Assembly (NCBI GenBank): GCA_002436415.1
Contig: DJMA01000045.1
Location: 75,083-139,082 of the forward strand
Source: Bdellovibrionaceae bacterium UBA6502
Lineage (GTDB): Bacteria > Bdellovibrionota > Bdellovibrionia > Bdellovibrionales > UBA840
Direction of reading: 5' to 3'
DNA: 64,000 nt
This document shows positions 8,809-17,844 of this stretch, piece after piece. The translations under genes were made by a program, and so were the position numbers. The notes under the pieces are model-generated. The model made no database searches. It saw only the letters and a list, made by a program, of their open reading frames with translations, and was not told where the DNA came from. Within the stretch, counting starts at the first letter, position 1. Every line of letters begins with the position of its first letter.

Positions 8809-9714
8809 TTAATTCAACCGCTTGCCAGATTTTGCGCAAGATTTTGAAGAGTCTGAAAAACTAGGGTACTTTGTCCTAAATATGGAAACCAAGTCTTTCA
8901 CTCTAATTCCCTTTGTATACCGGTTCACAAGGTAGGCAACAAGAGCAAATGATGTCCCGCCATAAATAAATGGATGGGCCTTTGCTAAGTCAGGACTAAT
9001 GTAGGCACTCAAAGTAGTTAATGAAAGAATTAAGAGAGCTCGATAAAAACCTTTTTCCGATTCAATATATTCTGCCCGTATCCCCAACCATCTCCCATTA
9101 ATATTTATATATCGACTTAAGCTCTTTTGAAATTTAACAGTAAAATTAGCTTCCTTCATATAGAGACTAACCAATTCCATCGCCGTAAGAATCCGTGATG
9201 TAAAACTGTCTGGTGATCGACTATTCATTTCAGCGCTTTCTATCTGCGGGAGCAAAGAACTATATTCTCCCAGTGCCTCTTTGATTTCTTTTAGAAAACG
9301 ATCTTCAATATCTATTCGTTTTTCAATCTCTAAATCCAAATTCAAAACTATCGCATACATAGCTAATTTCAAGCTTGAGTGAAAGATCTTTCCTTTAAGT
9401 AATTCTCGAAAATTTGATTCACTGCCTGCTCTTTCCAGGTCCACCATCACTCCTTGATCAAGGAATCTACGATAAATTTCTCTAAGGTCAATTTTTTCGA
9501 AATACTCTGACTCTTTCTCTGTAAAACCAAATCTGGCAAATTCATTTCCTGAAAACACCTGTTGAAACTTATCTTTCACTGCAACTTCAAAATAAAAAAA
9601 GGCATTGCTATTTGTAGACCAATTTGAAGAATTCGAATTTACATATTCATTATTTCTTATAGAAATCGCTTTTTGGGCCATTTCCAAAATGAATTCCTTT
9701 GTGATTTTCGGCAA
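8809..9714 (-). CDS. Unknown protein, probably the second half of a frame-split gene
   Basis: This 301-residue frame starts with a TTG and lies inside the end of the upstream frame (65-base overlap). It is mostly helical and charged for about 215 residues. Then come two hydrophobic segments (ALLILSLTTLSAYISPDL and FIYGGTSFALVAYLV, about residues 225-270), followed by a basic Ser-rich tail. The overlap starts at a run of eight A bases (minus strand, 9716-9723). Removing one A there would join this frame to the J-domain-like protein upstream. I therefore suspect one original gene of about 420-430 residues. No domain is recognised in this half. Confidence 0.55.
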   Translation of the reverse strand: MPKITKEFILEMAQKAISIRNNEYVNSNSSNWSTNSNAFFYFEVAVKDKFQQVFSGNEFARFGFTEKESEYFEKIDLREIYRRFLDQGVMVDLERAGSESNFRELLKGKIFHSSLKLAMYAIVLNLDLEIEKRIDIEDRFLKEIKEALGEYSSLLPQIESAEMNSRSPDSFTSRILTAMELVSLYMKEANFTVKFQKSLSRYININGRWLGIRAEYIESEKGFYRALLILSLTTLSAYISPDLAKAHPFIYGGTSFALVAYLVNRYTKGIRVKDLVSIFRTKYPSFSDSSKSCAKSGKRLN

Positions 9715-10039
9715 TGTTTTTTTTAAACTTACTATTACTTCGAATTTCTTCTAAATAGGCTGGAAGATCATCAACCTGAAAATTCTTGTAAACTCTATCC
9801 GGGTGAACTCGGTGCATGATTTTTTTTAACGATTTCTCTATAGAAGAGGAGACTTCATCATCAGGTACCAAATCTGAGCGAGTATTGGCTTGGGAAAATT
9901 TCTGATATAATGATAGTAGCTCTATAGCTTTATCTTTTTCATCTTGTGCAAAACAAATAACAGACGCTACACAAGTAATAAAAAATACTTTTACCAATCC
10001 ATACATTAAATCTCTAAAAACATTCACAATTGTGTCCAT
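9650..10039 (-). CDS. Exported or membrane-anchored protein with a J-domain-like HPD motif, probably the first half of a split gene
   Basis: From the ATG at 10039 the protein has 129 residues. Other starts are possible at 10084 and 10006. It has a hydrophobic signal or anchor (VKVFFITCVASVICFA) and then a helical region containing KKIMHRVHPDRV, which matches the HPD loop of DnaJ-type J domains. These stimulate Hsp70 chaperones. J domains normally face the cytoplasm, so a cleaved signal would be odd; a membrane-anchored form with a cytoplasmic J domain is more usual. The frame ends within the next gene, next to an A8 run. The HPD match is short, and the full J-domain fold is not verified. Confidence 0.5.
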   Translation of the reverse strand: MDTIVNVFRDLMYGLVKVFFITCVASVICFAQDEKDKAIELLSLYQKFSQANTRSDLVPDDEVSSSIEKSLKKIMHRVHPDRVYKNFQVDDLPAYLEEIRSNSKFKKNIAENHKGIHFGNGPKSDFYKK

Positions 10040-10194
10040 GCCTGAATAATACCTAATTCTTTTGGCTAAGCAGAAATATACCAAATAAATTGTAAATTAA
10101 ACTTAATTGAGAAAAGAATCGACACTTTAAAGTCCTCCTAGGAGGACTTAAGTTAAGCAAATCACTTTTACTCAAAACAAATGCCTTCCAACTA

Positions 10195-10227
10195 CAAAAA
10201 ATCCACCTTTTTAGGGTGGATTTTTTT
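10195..10227. terminator. Terminator downstream of the RhlE-type helicase gene
   Basis: ATCCACC and GGGTGGAT form a 7-8 base-pair hairpin (10201-10220) flanked by A runs on the left and T runs on the right, so it can work in both directions. On the minus strand it follows the helicase stop by about 30 bases. It also separates the helicase from the J-domain-like gene. Confidence 0.8.
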
Positions 10228-10254
10228 AATCAAAAGAATAAATAGACCTAGTTT

Positions 10255-11838
10255 TTAAGAAAACAACTTTTTAAATACGCCAGTGATTTTAGACGTTAAA
10301 TTTTCTTTCTTTGGTGCGGATTGCGCTTTTGACGAAGGCTTTCTGTTTTTAGAACTCACCTTCAACTTACCCTTCGAAGCGCTCTTCGCTTTTGAACTGC
10401 TCTTCTTCGTTGAACGTTTTTTATTGTTCGATTTAGAACGATTCGGATTCGGCTTTGAAGATTTTGGCTTATCAGAACGCTGCTGCTGATTACGCTCCTC
10501 AGGATTTGAGGATTTCTTCGCGTTTCGGTTTTGCTGATTGCCACCAGGACGTTTTTTATTGTTACGTCCTTTTTTCATATCACGTTTCTTACGATCTACA
10601 GCACGCTTTCTTTCTGAGAAAAACTCATCTTTAGGGCGTGGATCAAAAGCAACAAAGTCTTTAGCCATATCAGCATCTTCTAACCAACCAATTTCTACTT
10701 TGTGACCAATGTACTCTTGGATTCGAGACAATGCCTCTACGTCGCGATCGGAAGATAAAGAAAAGGCTTTTCCCTTAGCTCCAGCTCGTCCTGTTCGACC
10801 AATACGGTGAACGTAGTTTTCTGCATCATCAGGAAGATCAAAATTTACAACCAAATCTACACCTTGAACATCTAAACCTCGGGCCGCAACATCGGTTGCA
10901 ACTAAGATATTAGCCTTTCCCTCTGTTTTAAAATGTTCTAATACACGATTTCTTTGGCGCTGGTTTAATAAACTGGAAATCCCTAAAGCCTCAAAACCAT
11001 TCTTTTGTAAGAAAGTCGCAATTGGTTGCACTAAACGCTTAAGGTTCGTAAAAATAATTACCTGCTTGGCGTCTTCTTTTTTTATTAAGCTCAAAAGCAC
11101 TTGTGCTTTTTCATCTTGTCCAACATGAAAGACTTCATCTTGTACGTTATCTGCTTTTAATTTTTCAGAACGTAAATGACATTCTACTGGCTCCGCGCCA
11201 AATTGGTAAGAAATGGTCAATACATCCAAATTCATGGTCGCACTAAAAAGCAAATACTGACGATCATCTGGAAGACGACGTAAAATGTATTTCATATCGT
11301 CTTGAAAACCCATATCAAACATTCGATCGGCTTCATCAAAAACCACAGCAACTACTTGTTTCAAATCTATGTGATGGCTTTTATAAAGATCAATCAATCG
11401 ACCTGGAGTTGCGATTAAAATGTCTAGCGGGCTTTCTTTGATTTGTTTGGTCTGGATATTAATATCCTCACCACCCACTGCACTCACAACATTTAACTTT
11501 TGGTTCGCAGATAGTTTTGCTGCTTGGTCGGCAACCTGCTGAGCAAGTTCACGAGTTGGAACTAAACATAAAACAAAAGAACTGTCGCTCCAGTTTTTAA
11601 ATGCGTGTTTTTTAAATTCTTCAGGTGCATTTTCATCACGAGAAACGAAAATTCTGTGAATCAATGGAATTAAAAATGCGGCGGTTTTACCCGTTCCTGT
11701 TTGTGCCAATCCGGAAATATCTTTTCCTTCGATGGCGTGGGGTAATACTAAATCTTGAATTGGGGTAGCTTCTGTATAGCCTAGGCCAGCGATATTCGCT
11801 TTTAAATCACTATGAATCCCAAAATCATTGTATAACAC
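10255..11838 (-). CDS. rhlE: DEAD-box RNA helicase, RhlE type
   Basis: This is an ATP-dependent RNA helicase that remodels structured RNA, for example in ribosome assembly or mRNA decay. Motifs in order are the Q motif (GYTEATPIQ, about residues 20-28), motif I AQTGTGKTAAF (about 40-50), motif II DEAD in VVFDEADRMFDMGF (about 165-178), motif III SAT, and motif VI HRIGRTGRAG (about 340-349). The core of about 380 residues is followed by a 140-residue tail of Lys, Arg, Asn, Ser and Gln, probably disordered and RNA-binding. The tail is longer than in most RhlE proteins. DeaD/CsdA is an alternative, but no DeaD-type RNA-binding domain is visible. Confidence 0.93.
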   Translation of the reverse strand: MLYNDFGIHSDLKANIAGLGYTEATPIQDLVLPHAIEGKDISGLAQTGTGKTAAFLIPLIHRIFVSRDENAPEEFKKHAFKNWSDSSFVLCLVPTRELAQQVADQAAKLSANQKLNVVSAVGGEDINIQTKQIKESPLDILIATPGRLIDLYKSHHIDLKQVVAVVFDEADRMFDMGFQDDMKYILRRLPDDRQYLLFSATMNLDVLTISYQFGAEPVECHLRSEKLKADNVQDEVFHVGQDEKAQVLLSLIKKEDAKQVIIFTNLKRLVQPIATFLQKNGFEALGISSLLNQRQRNRVLEHFKTEGKANILVATDVAARGLDVQGVDLVVNFDLPDDAENYVHRIGRTGRAGAKGKAFSLSSDRDVEALSRIQEYIGHKVEIGWLEDADMAKDFVAFDPRPKDEFFSERKRAVDRKKRDMKKGRNNKKRPGGNQQNRNAKKSSNPEERNQQQRSDKPKSSKPNPNRSKSNNKKRSTKKSSSKAKSASKGKLKVSSKNRKPSSKAQSAPKKENLTSKITGVFKKLFS

Positions 11839-11853
11839 TTTTACCTCTTATCT

Positions 11854-12663
11854 TTATTTTAAACCTATGGAGTTTTCCTCAAAAAATTCTTTGAGAGCGG
11901 CAATAAAAAGTTCCTTTTGATCAAAGTGAACCCAATGCCTTGCCGCCGGTATTTCTACGCCTTTTACTTCAGGCTTTCTAGTTAACATACTTTTATAGAT
12001 TTCAGCAGGAAATTCATCACTTAGCTCTCCGCGAATCAATAAAGTTGGCATCGCTAAAGACTCAAACTCTTGCCAACGATCTTTATTTCGCCCAAGTTTT
12101 ACGCTTTCTCTGATTCCTTGCTTGTAAAATCTCCAATCAATTTGGCCATCTTTTTTTTGCTCAAGGTTTGCATAGAGGTATTCCCCTAGTACCATATCGT
12201 CAGCAAATTCATTTTCGATATGCGCTCTTGCCTGTTTTTTATCCGAAAAAGGAGTAGGAACTCTTGCAAACAGCTTGGCATTGTTTTCGTAGGATTCTGG
12301 GTTTGCCTCAGGACCCAAATCTTCTAAAACTAAGCTTTCTACTCGATTTGGGTACTTATAGGCAAAGTGGTTTGCATTTCTTGAACCCATTGAGTGACCA
12401 ACTAAATTGACTTTATCCCAAGCCAAAGAGTCTAAAATTTTCTTCAAATCTTCTGCGTAATCTTCTGGGCCATAACCTGTGTCTGGTCGAAAACTTCGCC
12501 CGTGACCCCTCTGGTCATAAACTAAAATATGAAACTGCTTCTCAAACTCCCTTGCGATACTTCGCCAGTTGTTCGAAAAACCCATCAAACCGTGTAAAAA
12601 TACTAATTTGGGGGCATCCGGATTTCCGGTGATGCGATAATTGAAATTATCAATAAAATCCAT
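11854..12663 (-). CDS. Alpha/beta hydrolase, esterase YbfF-like
   Basis: The 269-residue protein has the alpha/beta hydrolase fold. It has the oxyanion region LVFLHGLMGFSNNW (about residues 19-32), the nucleophile elbow GHSMGS (Ser about residue 93), and a C-terminal His in AARHWVHFDQKE (about residue 250). The acidic residue probably lies in the GELSDEFPAE strand. There is no signal peptide, so it acts in the cytoplasm, likely on short acyl esters. The substrate cannot be read from sequence. It is upstream of the helicase gene, with 15 bases between them, so the two are probably co-transcribed. Confidence 0.85.
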   Translation of the reverse strand: MDFIDNFNYRITGNPDAPKLVFLHGLMGFSNNWRSIAREFEKQFHILVYDQRGHGRSFRPDTGYGPEDYAEDLKKILDSLAWDKVNLVGHSMGSRNANHFAYKYPNRVESLVLEDLGPEANPESYENNAKLFARVPTPFSDKKQARAHIENEFADDMVLGEYLYANLEQKKDGQIDWRFYKQGIRESVKLGRNKDRWQEFESLAMPTLLIRGELSDEFPAEIYKSMLTRKPEVKGVEIPAARHWVHFDQKELFIAALKEFFEENSIGLK

Positions 12664-12761
12664 TACTTACCTCAAGGACCTGCTTATTTTGCAATACAAA
12701 TGCAAAATACGCAAATGCCATGTTGACCCCCCACATCAGACTTGTCATAACTATAAGAACG

Positions 12762-13970
12762 ATGCCGAATCACTTGAAGCTCAATGAGAATCATTGGATA
12801 GATAAAGACGCCTTAGACATTTGCAAAAATCTCAGTGAGGCTGGACATACCGCTTATTTGGTAGGCGGCTCTGTACGTGATTACTTAGCTGGAGTTCCAC
12901 CAAAAGATTTCGACATTGCCACAGACGCACTTCCCAACCAGGTTAAAAAATTAATTTCTCGCGCTTATGTGATTGGGAAACGTTTTCGTCTGGTTTTAGT
13001 TCACCGCCATAATGTTCAATACGAAGTAGCAACATTTCGTAGAAACCCAACCCATGCGGAAGCGGATGACGAAGAAGTGCAAAATGACAATCTATTTGGC
13101 GAGCCGGAACAAGATGCAAAACGCCGCGACTTCACAATCAATGCGATGTTTTATGATCCAAAAACGAAACAAGTGATTGATTATGTGGATGGCCTAAAAG
13201 ATATCGATGCTAGAGTTCTACGTATGATTGGTGATCCAGTAGAGAGAATTCTTGAAGATCCAATTCGAATCTTGAGAGCCTTAAGACTTTCTCACAAATT
13301 GCACTTCCAAATCGAAGAAAATTTACGCATGGGCATTGCCAATCACCATGCTTGCTTGGCAGAGGCAGCTTTGCCGCGAATTCGTGAAGACTTGCTCAAA
13401 ATTTTACGCCTACCAGCTCCAGAAAGATGTTTGCTGGAATGCCATGACCTGGGAGTAATGAAAACCTGTTTTCCTCTCTTGCAGTCAATTTATATGGATC
13501 AAGAGCAAAGTGAAATTTTTGAAACAAGTATGCATCGTGCGGTTCACTTCATTGAAGATTACTCTGATCCGAAAGAACAGTTTTTATGTTTTACTTACGC
13601 CATTTTAAAGGCATTAAGTGCAAACACTGACAAAGAAATTTGGGACGATGAGCTTTTTGACTCCATTGAGAATAGTTTAAAAAATGAATTTGGTGTGTTT
13701 AAATCAGAGGTAGAGTTTATTCGTAAAAATATGCAACTGATTAGCAGTTTCTCAAGAATCGAAAATTTCATTAAAAGAGGCCGCAGAAGACAGACTAATT
13801 TTTTAAGTCACGAAGCCTTTCCTTACGCTTTAAAACTAGCGCATTGGGATTACTACATTGATTCTGAAACTTATCTCAACTGGCAAGATTTATACCGTAG
13901 AGACATTCCACATATGGTCGAAAAAGATATAGAGAAAATGAAAACTCGTTACTCTAAAAGAAGATCCTAG
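12762..13970 (+). CDS. pcnB: Poly(A) polymerase family nucleotidyltransferase
   Basis: The protein belongs to the class II nucleotidyltransferases that add CCA or poly(A) to RNA ends. It has the signature LVGGSVRDYLAG followed by the metal-binding DxD in PPKDFDIATDA (about residues 35-60 from this start), and RRDFTINAMFYD with the fingers-domain motif (about 122-133). It also has the neck and body helices containing DPIRILRALRLSHKLHF. From the ATG at 12762 it has 402 residues. An ATG at 12720 would add 14. The substrate (poly(A) or CCA) cannot be decided from these motifs; the C-terminal Arg/Lys-rich end favours a PcnB-like polymerase. It ends 4 bases inside the convergent PilZ gene. Confidence 0.88.
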   Translation: MPNHLKLNENHWIDKDALDICKNLSEAGHTAYLVGGSVRDYLAGVPPKDFDIATDALPNQVKKLISRAYVIGKRFRLVLVHRHNVQYEVATFRRNPTHAEADDEEVQNDNLFGEPEQDAKRRDFTINAMFYDPKTKQVIDYVDGLKDIDARVLRMIGDPVERILEDPIRILRALRLSHKLHFQIEENLRMGIANHHACLAEAALPRIREDLLKILRLPAPERCLLECHDLGVMKTCFPLLQSIYMDQEQSEIFETSMHRAVHFIEDYSDPKEQFLCFTYAILKALSANTDKEIWDDELFDSIENSLKNEFGVFKSEVEFIRKNMQLISSFSRIENFIKRGRRRQTNFLSHEAFPYALKLAHWDYYIDSETYLNWQDLYRRDIPHMVEKDIEKMKTRYSKRRS

Positions 13971-14608
13971 CTGTTTTTTTCACTCTTAAATTCTACTCCA
14001 AAACTTTCTGTCTTGGTCTTTGCTGAGTTCCATTTCACCCAACGAATTATTGCAGGTATTTTTCTTTCATTTTCTTGTGCATCTTTAAAAATGAGTTCTA
14101 CGGAGTCCCCTTTTTCTAGAGGACTAATGTTTCCTTGGATCTCGGCCCCTGAAATGCTTAAGTTTACAGTTCTTGCCATAAAATATGCGTTTTCCGATCG
14201 AATCTCAACAAAAGGCAAAGCGCGAAAACGTTCATCTTTACGTACAAATACCGCCTCTCCTTCCAAGTATTTCTTCAGACTTTGTGAAATGCTTTTAGAA
14301 TCTCTAATTAAAGAAAACACTGCGATTCCCATTTGATTCACGATTTGTTCAAAAGCATCTTTGGGTATTGAGTCACATAAAAAACAAAGCCTGGTTTCTT
14401 CAAGACTAGCGTCAAGAACCTGTAAAAACTGGCTGTACTTTTCTTCGTAATTTGCAGTGTGAACAAGAATTAGTGAATAGTCATTTTCTTTCATTTCCAA
14501 CCAAGCTTCTGGCTTCGTTTGAATCTGATAAAGCTTCCAAGCATCGTTTTTCACATTCTTTTTAATTTCATCAAAATATTTTTCTTCGCAAATAACACCA
14601 ACATTCAT
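13967..14608 (-). CDS. PilZ-domain protein with a receiver-like N-terminus lacking the phosphorylation site
   Basis: The 213-residue protein has two parts. Residues 1-115 have the length and strand/helix pattern of a receiver domain, but the expected aspartates are missing: the phospho-acceptor position reads LILVHTANYE. Residues 120-213 are a PilZ domain with a complete c-di-GMP binding signature, RKDER and NLSISG (about residues 125-150), so nucleotide binding is predicted. It is a cytoplasmic effector. The family usually turns c-di-GMP changes into motility or attachment responses. A similar protein lies at 18503-19177. It overlaps the end of pcnB by 4 bases. Confidence 0.85.
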   Translation of the reverse strand: MNVGVICEEKYFDEIKKNVKNDAWKLYQIQTKPEAWLEMKENDYSLILVHTANYEEKYSQFLQVLDASLEETRLCFLCDSIPKDAFEQIVNQMGIAVFSLIRDSKSISQSLKKYLEGEAVFVRKDERFRALPFVEIRSENAYFMARTVNLSISGAEIQGNISPLEKGDSVELIFKDAQENERKIPAIIRWVKWNSAKTKTESFGVEFKSEKNS

Positions 14609-14766
14609 TCTTATATTTTCCAGGACCTATCGCTATCAAACAATAAGAAAGACTCTTTTTGTGAATTCTTAGCTACCCCTTAGCCTAGTCTTTGGTTATC
14701 CTTTCGAGACGAAAGCATTAGTGCTTTGCGGTTGACCATTTTTTTATAGAAAGAGACAATGTTTTT

Positions 14767-15639
14767 ATGTTTAAAAATCTAGATGAAGATGAATTGCGTG
14801 CCTTATTACAAAAGAAAGAAGAAGAAATTATCTTTTTAAAAGATGAGTTATTAAAAGCGGCTCATCAAATGGAGCGCTTTGCAGAGCGCACAGAAGAGCA
14901 AGGCCGAATCAGTGCATCTTTACTTAAATTATTGTCACCAACCGAGTTTCCACAAATTCCAGGCTACCAAATTAGTTCTAAATTTAGCGCTTCCTTCAAA
15001 GGTAGTGAATACATGGAGCTTGTAAATTACAAAGAGAAAACTCACTTTGGCATTTTAATGAGCCACTGCGAAGGCGCTGGATTGAGCGCCCTATTCTTAG
15101 CCTGCTTGCTAAAAATGAGTCCAGAAATGGATAGCGCCAGAAGATTGGGAAGCTATGAATTTGTTCAAAAAATTTCTAAAGAGCTGCAAGAAAGTTTAGA
15201 TGAAAAAGCAAAGCTAAGTATATTTTATGCCATGATGAATCGAACAAGTAGTGAGTTAAACGTAACTTCTTTTGGAAACTACCTTCTTTTGAAAAGGGAC
15301 AAAGAAGAAAACCTAAGCTTAGTGAGTGAATTTAATCCTGAAATAAGCTCACAAACTATATTAGAAGAAAACCGTCAACCTATTGGCCTCGCAATGGAAG
15401 AACATCTAGTTGTTTTATCTCCTGGATTTTTGAAAGCTTTTACTTTTAGCTCACAAAATTCAGCCGCCGATTTCTTCAAAGACAAACTAAAGAAATTAGA
15501 TTGGTCAGACCTGAATCAAGTGAGAAACGAGTTTTTTGTGCTGCAATCAGAAGCTCTGAATGGCAAAAAAAGTGACTATGACGCATGCGTTTTAGTTATG
15601 CAAAACCAAGATAGAAGCTTAAAGCTTGCTTCTGTTTAG
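14767..15639 (+). CDS. SpoIIE/RsbU-like PP2C protein, apparently catalytically degenerate
   Basis: The 290-residue protein starts with a coiled coil (residues 5-50, heptad-rich) and continues with a domain that follows the RsbU/SpoIIE phosphatase pattern. In active members the metal ligands sit in GGDFYD and DVSGHG motifs. Here the corresponding stretches read KGSEYMELV and ILMSHCEGAGLSALF, so the aspartates are replaced. A late acidic site remains (KSDYDACVLVM). It looks like a pseudophosphatase, which could bind partners rather than dephosphorylate them. There is no membrane segment. The lipase gene follows 21 bases after its stop. The fold match is from motif spacing only. Confidence 0.6.
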   Translation: MFKNLDEDELRALLQKKEEEIIFLKDELLKAAHQMERFAERTEEQGRISASLLKLLSPTEFPQIPGYQISSKFSASFKGSEYMELVNYKEKTHFGILMSHCEGAGLSALFLACLLKMSPEMDSARRLGSYEFVQKISKELQESLDEKAKLSIFYAMMNRTSSELNVTSFGNYLLLKRDKEENLSLVSEFNPEISSQTILEENRQPIGLAMEEHLVVLSPGFLKAFTFSSQNSAADFFKDKLKKLDWSDLNQVRNEFFVLQSEALNGKKSDYDACVLVMQNQDRSLKLASV

Positions 15640-15660
15640 TTTTTCGCGGACCATATTTAT

Positions 15661-16476
15661 ATGGGCTTAAGAACAGATGTGATCTCAGAAGATGAGGAAT
15701 GTGTAAAAAGCAAATATAGCTTAGTAACCCAAGAGTATCTTTATAAAGTAAAACGTTATACTCACAATCTTACTCGTGAAGTGGTTGCCAACCTAGTGGC
15801 GTTAAACGTTTATCCTCTTGGATTGTTTCAACCAAAGCAAAACGCCTACCCTCATCCGTCTTTTGCAGAAAACAAATACCCTGTTCTTTTAGTTCACGGA
15901 ATCATTCACAATCACAGCGCTTTTCGCCAATTGGAAAAAAAGTTTTTTCATTTGGGTTGGCACAATATTTTTACCATGAACTATCGAACTGCCACAGGAA
16001 GCATTCATCGAATGGCTGGTGATCTTTCAAAAGTGGTCGATGATATATTGCAAAAAACCAACGCCACCCAAATCGATATTGTCGCTCATAGTCTTGGTGG
16101 GCTAGTTGCTAGAAAGTTTATGTCAGTGGGTGAAGGCCGAGGTAAGATCAGAAAATTGATTACTCTAGGCACTCCTCACCAGGGCACCTGTAAAAGTAAA
16201 GTTCTTCGCTGGGTTCCAGGAAGCTCCTTAGGAGAAGATTTAAACCACCAATCCTATTTCATTCGAAACCTAATCAGTACACCTCTTCCAAAAGGAAGTG
16301 AAATTATTAGTATCGGTTCTGAATTTGATTGGACTTCCGAAGAGAAAGAGAATTTCTTCGCCACTGGAACTCCAACCCAAGCCTTTAGTAATATCTCTTA
16401 CGAAGACATTGGTCATACGGGGCTCCTATTTAGTGAAGCAGTGTTTAACGATATCGCCTATAGTTTGACTCGATAA
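15661..16476 (+). CDS. Lipase-type alpha/beta hydrolase
   Basis: This 271-residue hydrolase has the strand and oxyanion loop PVLLVHGIIHNHSAF (about residues 77-91), the nucleophile elbow AHSLGG (Ser about residue 146) and LITLGTPHQGT, all typical of triacylglycerol lipases and PGAP1-like esterases. The catalytic His is probably in EDIGHTGLL near the C-terminus. No signal peptide is visible; the first 70 residues are mixed charged. It may act on membrane or prey lipids, but the substrate is not shown. It follows the degenerate phosphatase gene on the same strand and probably shares its transcript. Confidence 0.85.
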   Translation: MGLRTDVISEDEECVKSKYSLVTQEYLYKVKRYTHNLTREVVANLVALNVYPLGLFQPKQNAYPHPSFAENKYPVLLVHGIIHNHSAFRQLEKKFFHLGWHNIFTMNYRTATGSIHRMAGDLSKVVDDILQKTNATQIDIVAHSLGGLVARKFMSVGEGRGKIRKLITLGTPHQGTCKSKVLRWVPGSSLGEDLNHQSYFIRNLISTPLPKGSEIISIGSEFDWTSEEKENFFATGTPTQAFSNISYEDIGHTGLLFSEAVFNDIAYSLTR

Positions 16477-16487
16477 AACAAAAAACT

Positions 16488-16499
16488 AGGGAATTCCCT
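16488..16499. promoter_or_regulatory. 12-base perfect palindrome upstream of gltA
   Basis: AGGGAATTCCCT is a perfect palindrome in the 200-base gap between the lipase gene and gltA, about 178 bases before the gltA start. It may be an operator for a dimeric regulator. A chance 12-base palindrome cannot be excluded. Confidence 0.25.
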
Positions 16500-16676
16500 G
16501 AGTAATTATTAAGTATTTCTTGCTATTCTTGCTTTAAAAATAAACACAAAAGACTCAATTCGAGAAGGCCTCAAAAATAATCAAATACTTTAGTAAGGCT
16601 AGCAAAGACTTTCTAGCCAAATTAAAGCTTTATTGCTATCATTGGTTGTTAATTTAATTCTAAAAGGAGAAATAAG

Positions 16677-17810
16677 ATGTCTCAGACTTATGAAGGCGCA
16701 TTAGATCGTGGTCTTGAAGGAGTGGTTGCTTGTTCAACAGGAATCTCTTCTATCGTAGATGCCACTCTTTGTTACCGTGGATACACTATCGACCAACTTG
16801 CAGAACATTCTACTTTTGAAGAGACTGTGTTTCTTCTTTGGAATGATCGTTTGCCAACTGCTTCTGAATTAGAAGCTTTCTCAAAAGACTTAAAAGCTGA
16901 AATGAAAGTAGACGCCGCTGCCATGGAAGTGATTTCAAAACTTCCAACAGAAAACGTTCACCCAATGGCTTGGTTACGTTCTGCTGTCTCAATTCTTGCT
17001 CACTACGATTCTACAGCTCAAGATGATTCCAAAGAAGCAAACTTGAAAAAAGGAATCATGCTTACTGCTAAGCTTGGTACTTTAGTTGCTGCTTTCCAAA
17101 GAATTCGCACTGGTAAGCCAGTAGTTGAACCAAAAGCGGATCAGTCCATTGCCTGGAACTTTATGTATATGTTAAACGGTGAAGAGCCAAAAGCTGAGAT
17201 CGTTAAGGTTATGGACACTTGTTTGATCTTACACGCTGACCATGAGTTAAACTGCTCTGCCTTTGCAGCTCGTGTAACCGCTTCTTCTTTGAGTGATATT
17301 TACTCTTCAGTGGTTTCTGCCATTGGTGCTTTAAAAGGACCTTTACACGGTGGAGCGAATGAGCAAGTAATGTTAATGCTTAAAGACATCGGAACAGAAG
17401 AAAAAGCTGGTGAGTGGGTTAAAGACGCTCTAGCTCGTAAAGAAAAAATCATGGGCTTCGGTCACCGCGTTTACAAAAACGGTGATCCACGTGCAAGAAT
17501 CCTTCGCAGCATCAGTAAAGAAGTTACAGAAGCAAGCCCTGAGCCACATTGGTTTAAAATGTCTGTATTAATTGACGATACAGTTCAAAACGAAAAAGGA
17601 CTTCTACCGAACGTAGATTTCTACTCTGCAACTGTGTACTACTCTATGGGAATCCCAATAGACATTTACACGCCAATCTTCGCAATGAGCCGTGTAAGTG
17701 GTTGGTTAGCTCATATGTACGAGCAATGGGAAAACAACAGAATCTACCGCCCACGCGGAAAATGGGTTGGAAAAGAAGGTTTAACCTACAAACCAATCTC
17801 CGAAAGATAA
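16677..17810 (+). CDS. gltA: Citrate synthase
   Basis: Citrate synthase condenses acetyl-CoA and oxaloacetate, the first step of the TCA cycle. The 377-residue length and the N-terminus match the shorter citrate/2-methylcitrate synthase type. Catalytic motifs are LHGGANEQVM (His, about residue 224), MGFGHRVYKNGDPRA (about 260-274) and the Asp region VDFYSATVYYSMGIP (about 314-328). It starts with ATG after AAGGAGA. It sits alone with a strong terminator behind it. 2-Methylcitrate synthase (PrpC) is the alternative; no other prp genes are present, so GltA is favoured. Confidence 0.93.
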   Translation: MSQTYEGALDRGLEGVVACSTGISSIVDATLCYRGYTIDQLAEHSTFEETVFLLWNDRLPTASELEAFSKDLKAEMKVDAAAMEVISKLPTENVHPMAWLRSAVSILAHYDSTAQDDSKEANLKKGIMLTAKLGTLVAAFQRIRTGKPVVEPKADQSIAWNFMYMLNGEEPKAEIVKVMDTCLILHADHELNCSAFAARVTASSLSDIYSSVVSAIGALKGPLHGGANEQVMLMLKDIGTEEKAGEWVKDALARKEKIMGFGHRVYKNGDPRARILRSISKEVTEASPEPHWFKMSVLIDDTVQNEKGLLPNVDFYSATVYYSMGIPIDIYTPIFAMSRVSGWLAHMYEQWENNRIYRPRGKWVGKEGLTYKPISER

Positions 17811-17816
17811 AACCAC

Positions 17817-17844
17817 AAAGCCCGCTACCAAGCGGGCTTTTTTT
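17817..17844 (+). terminator. gltA terminator
   Basis: AAAGCCCGCT at 17817-17826 pairs with AGCGGGCTTT at 17831-17840 across a 4-base loop and is followed by TTTT. It begins 7 bases after the gltA stop and is a strong intrinsic terminator. Confidence 0.93.
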
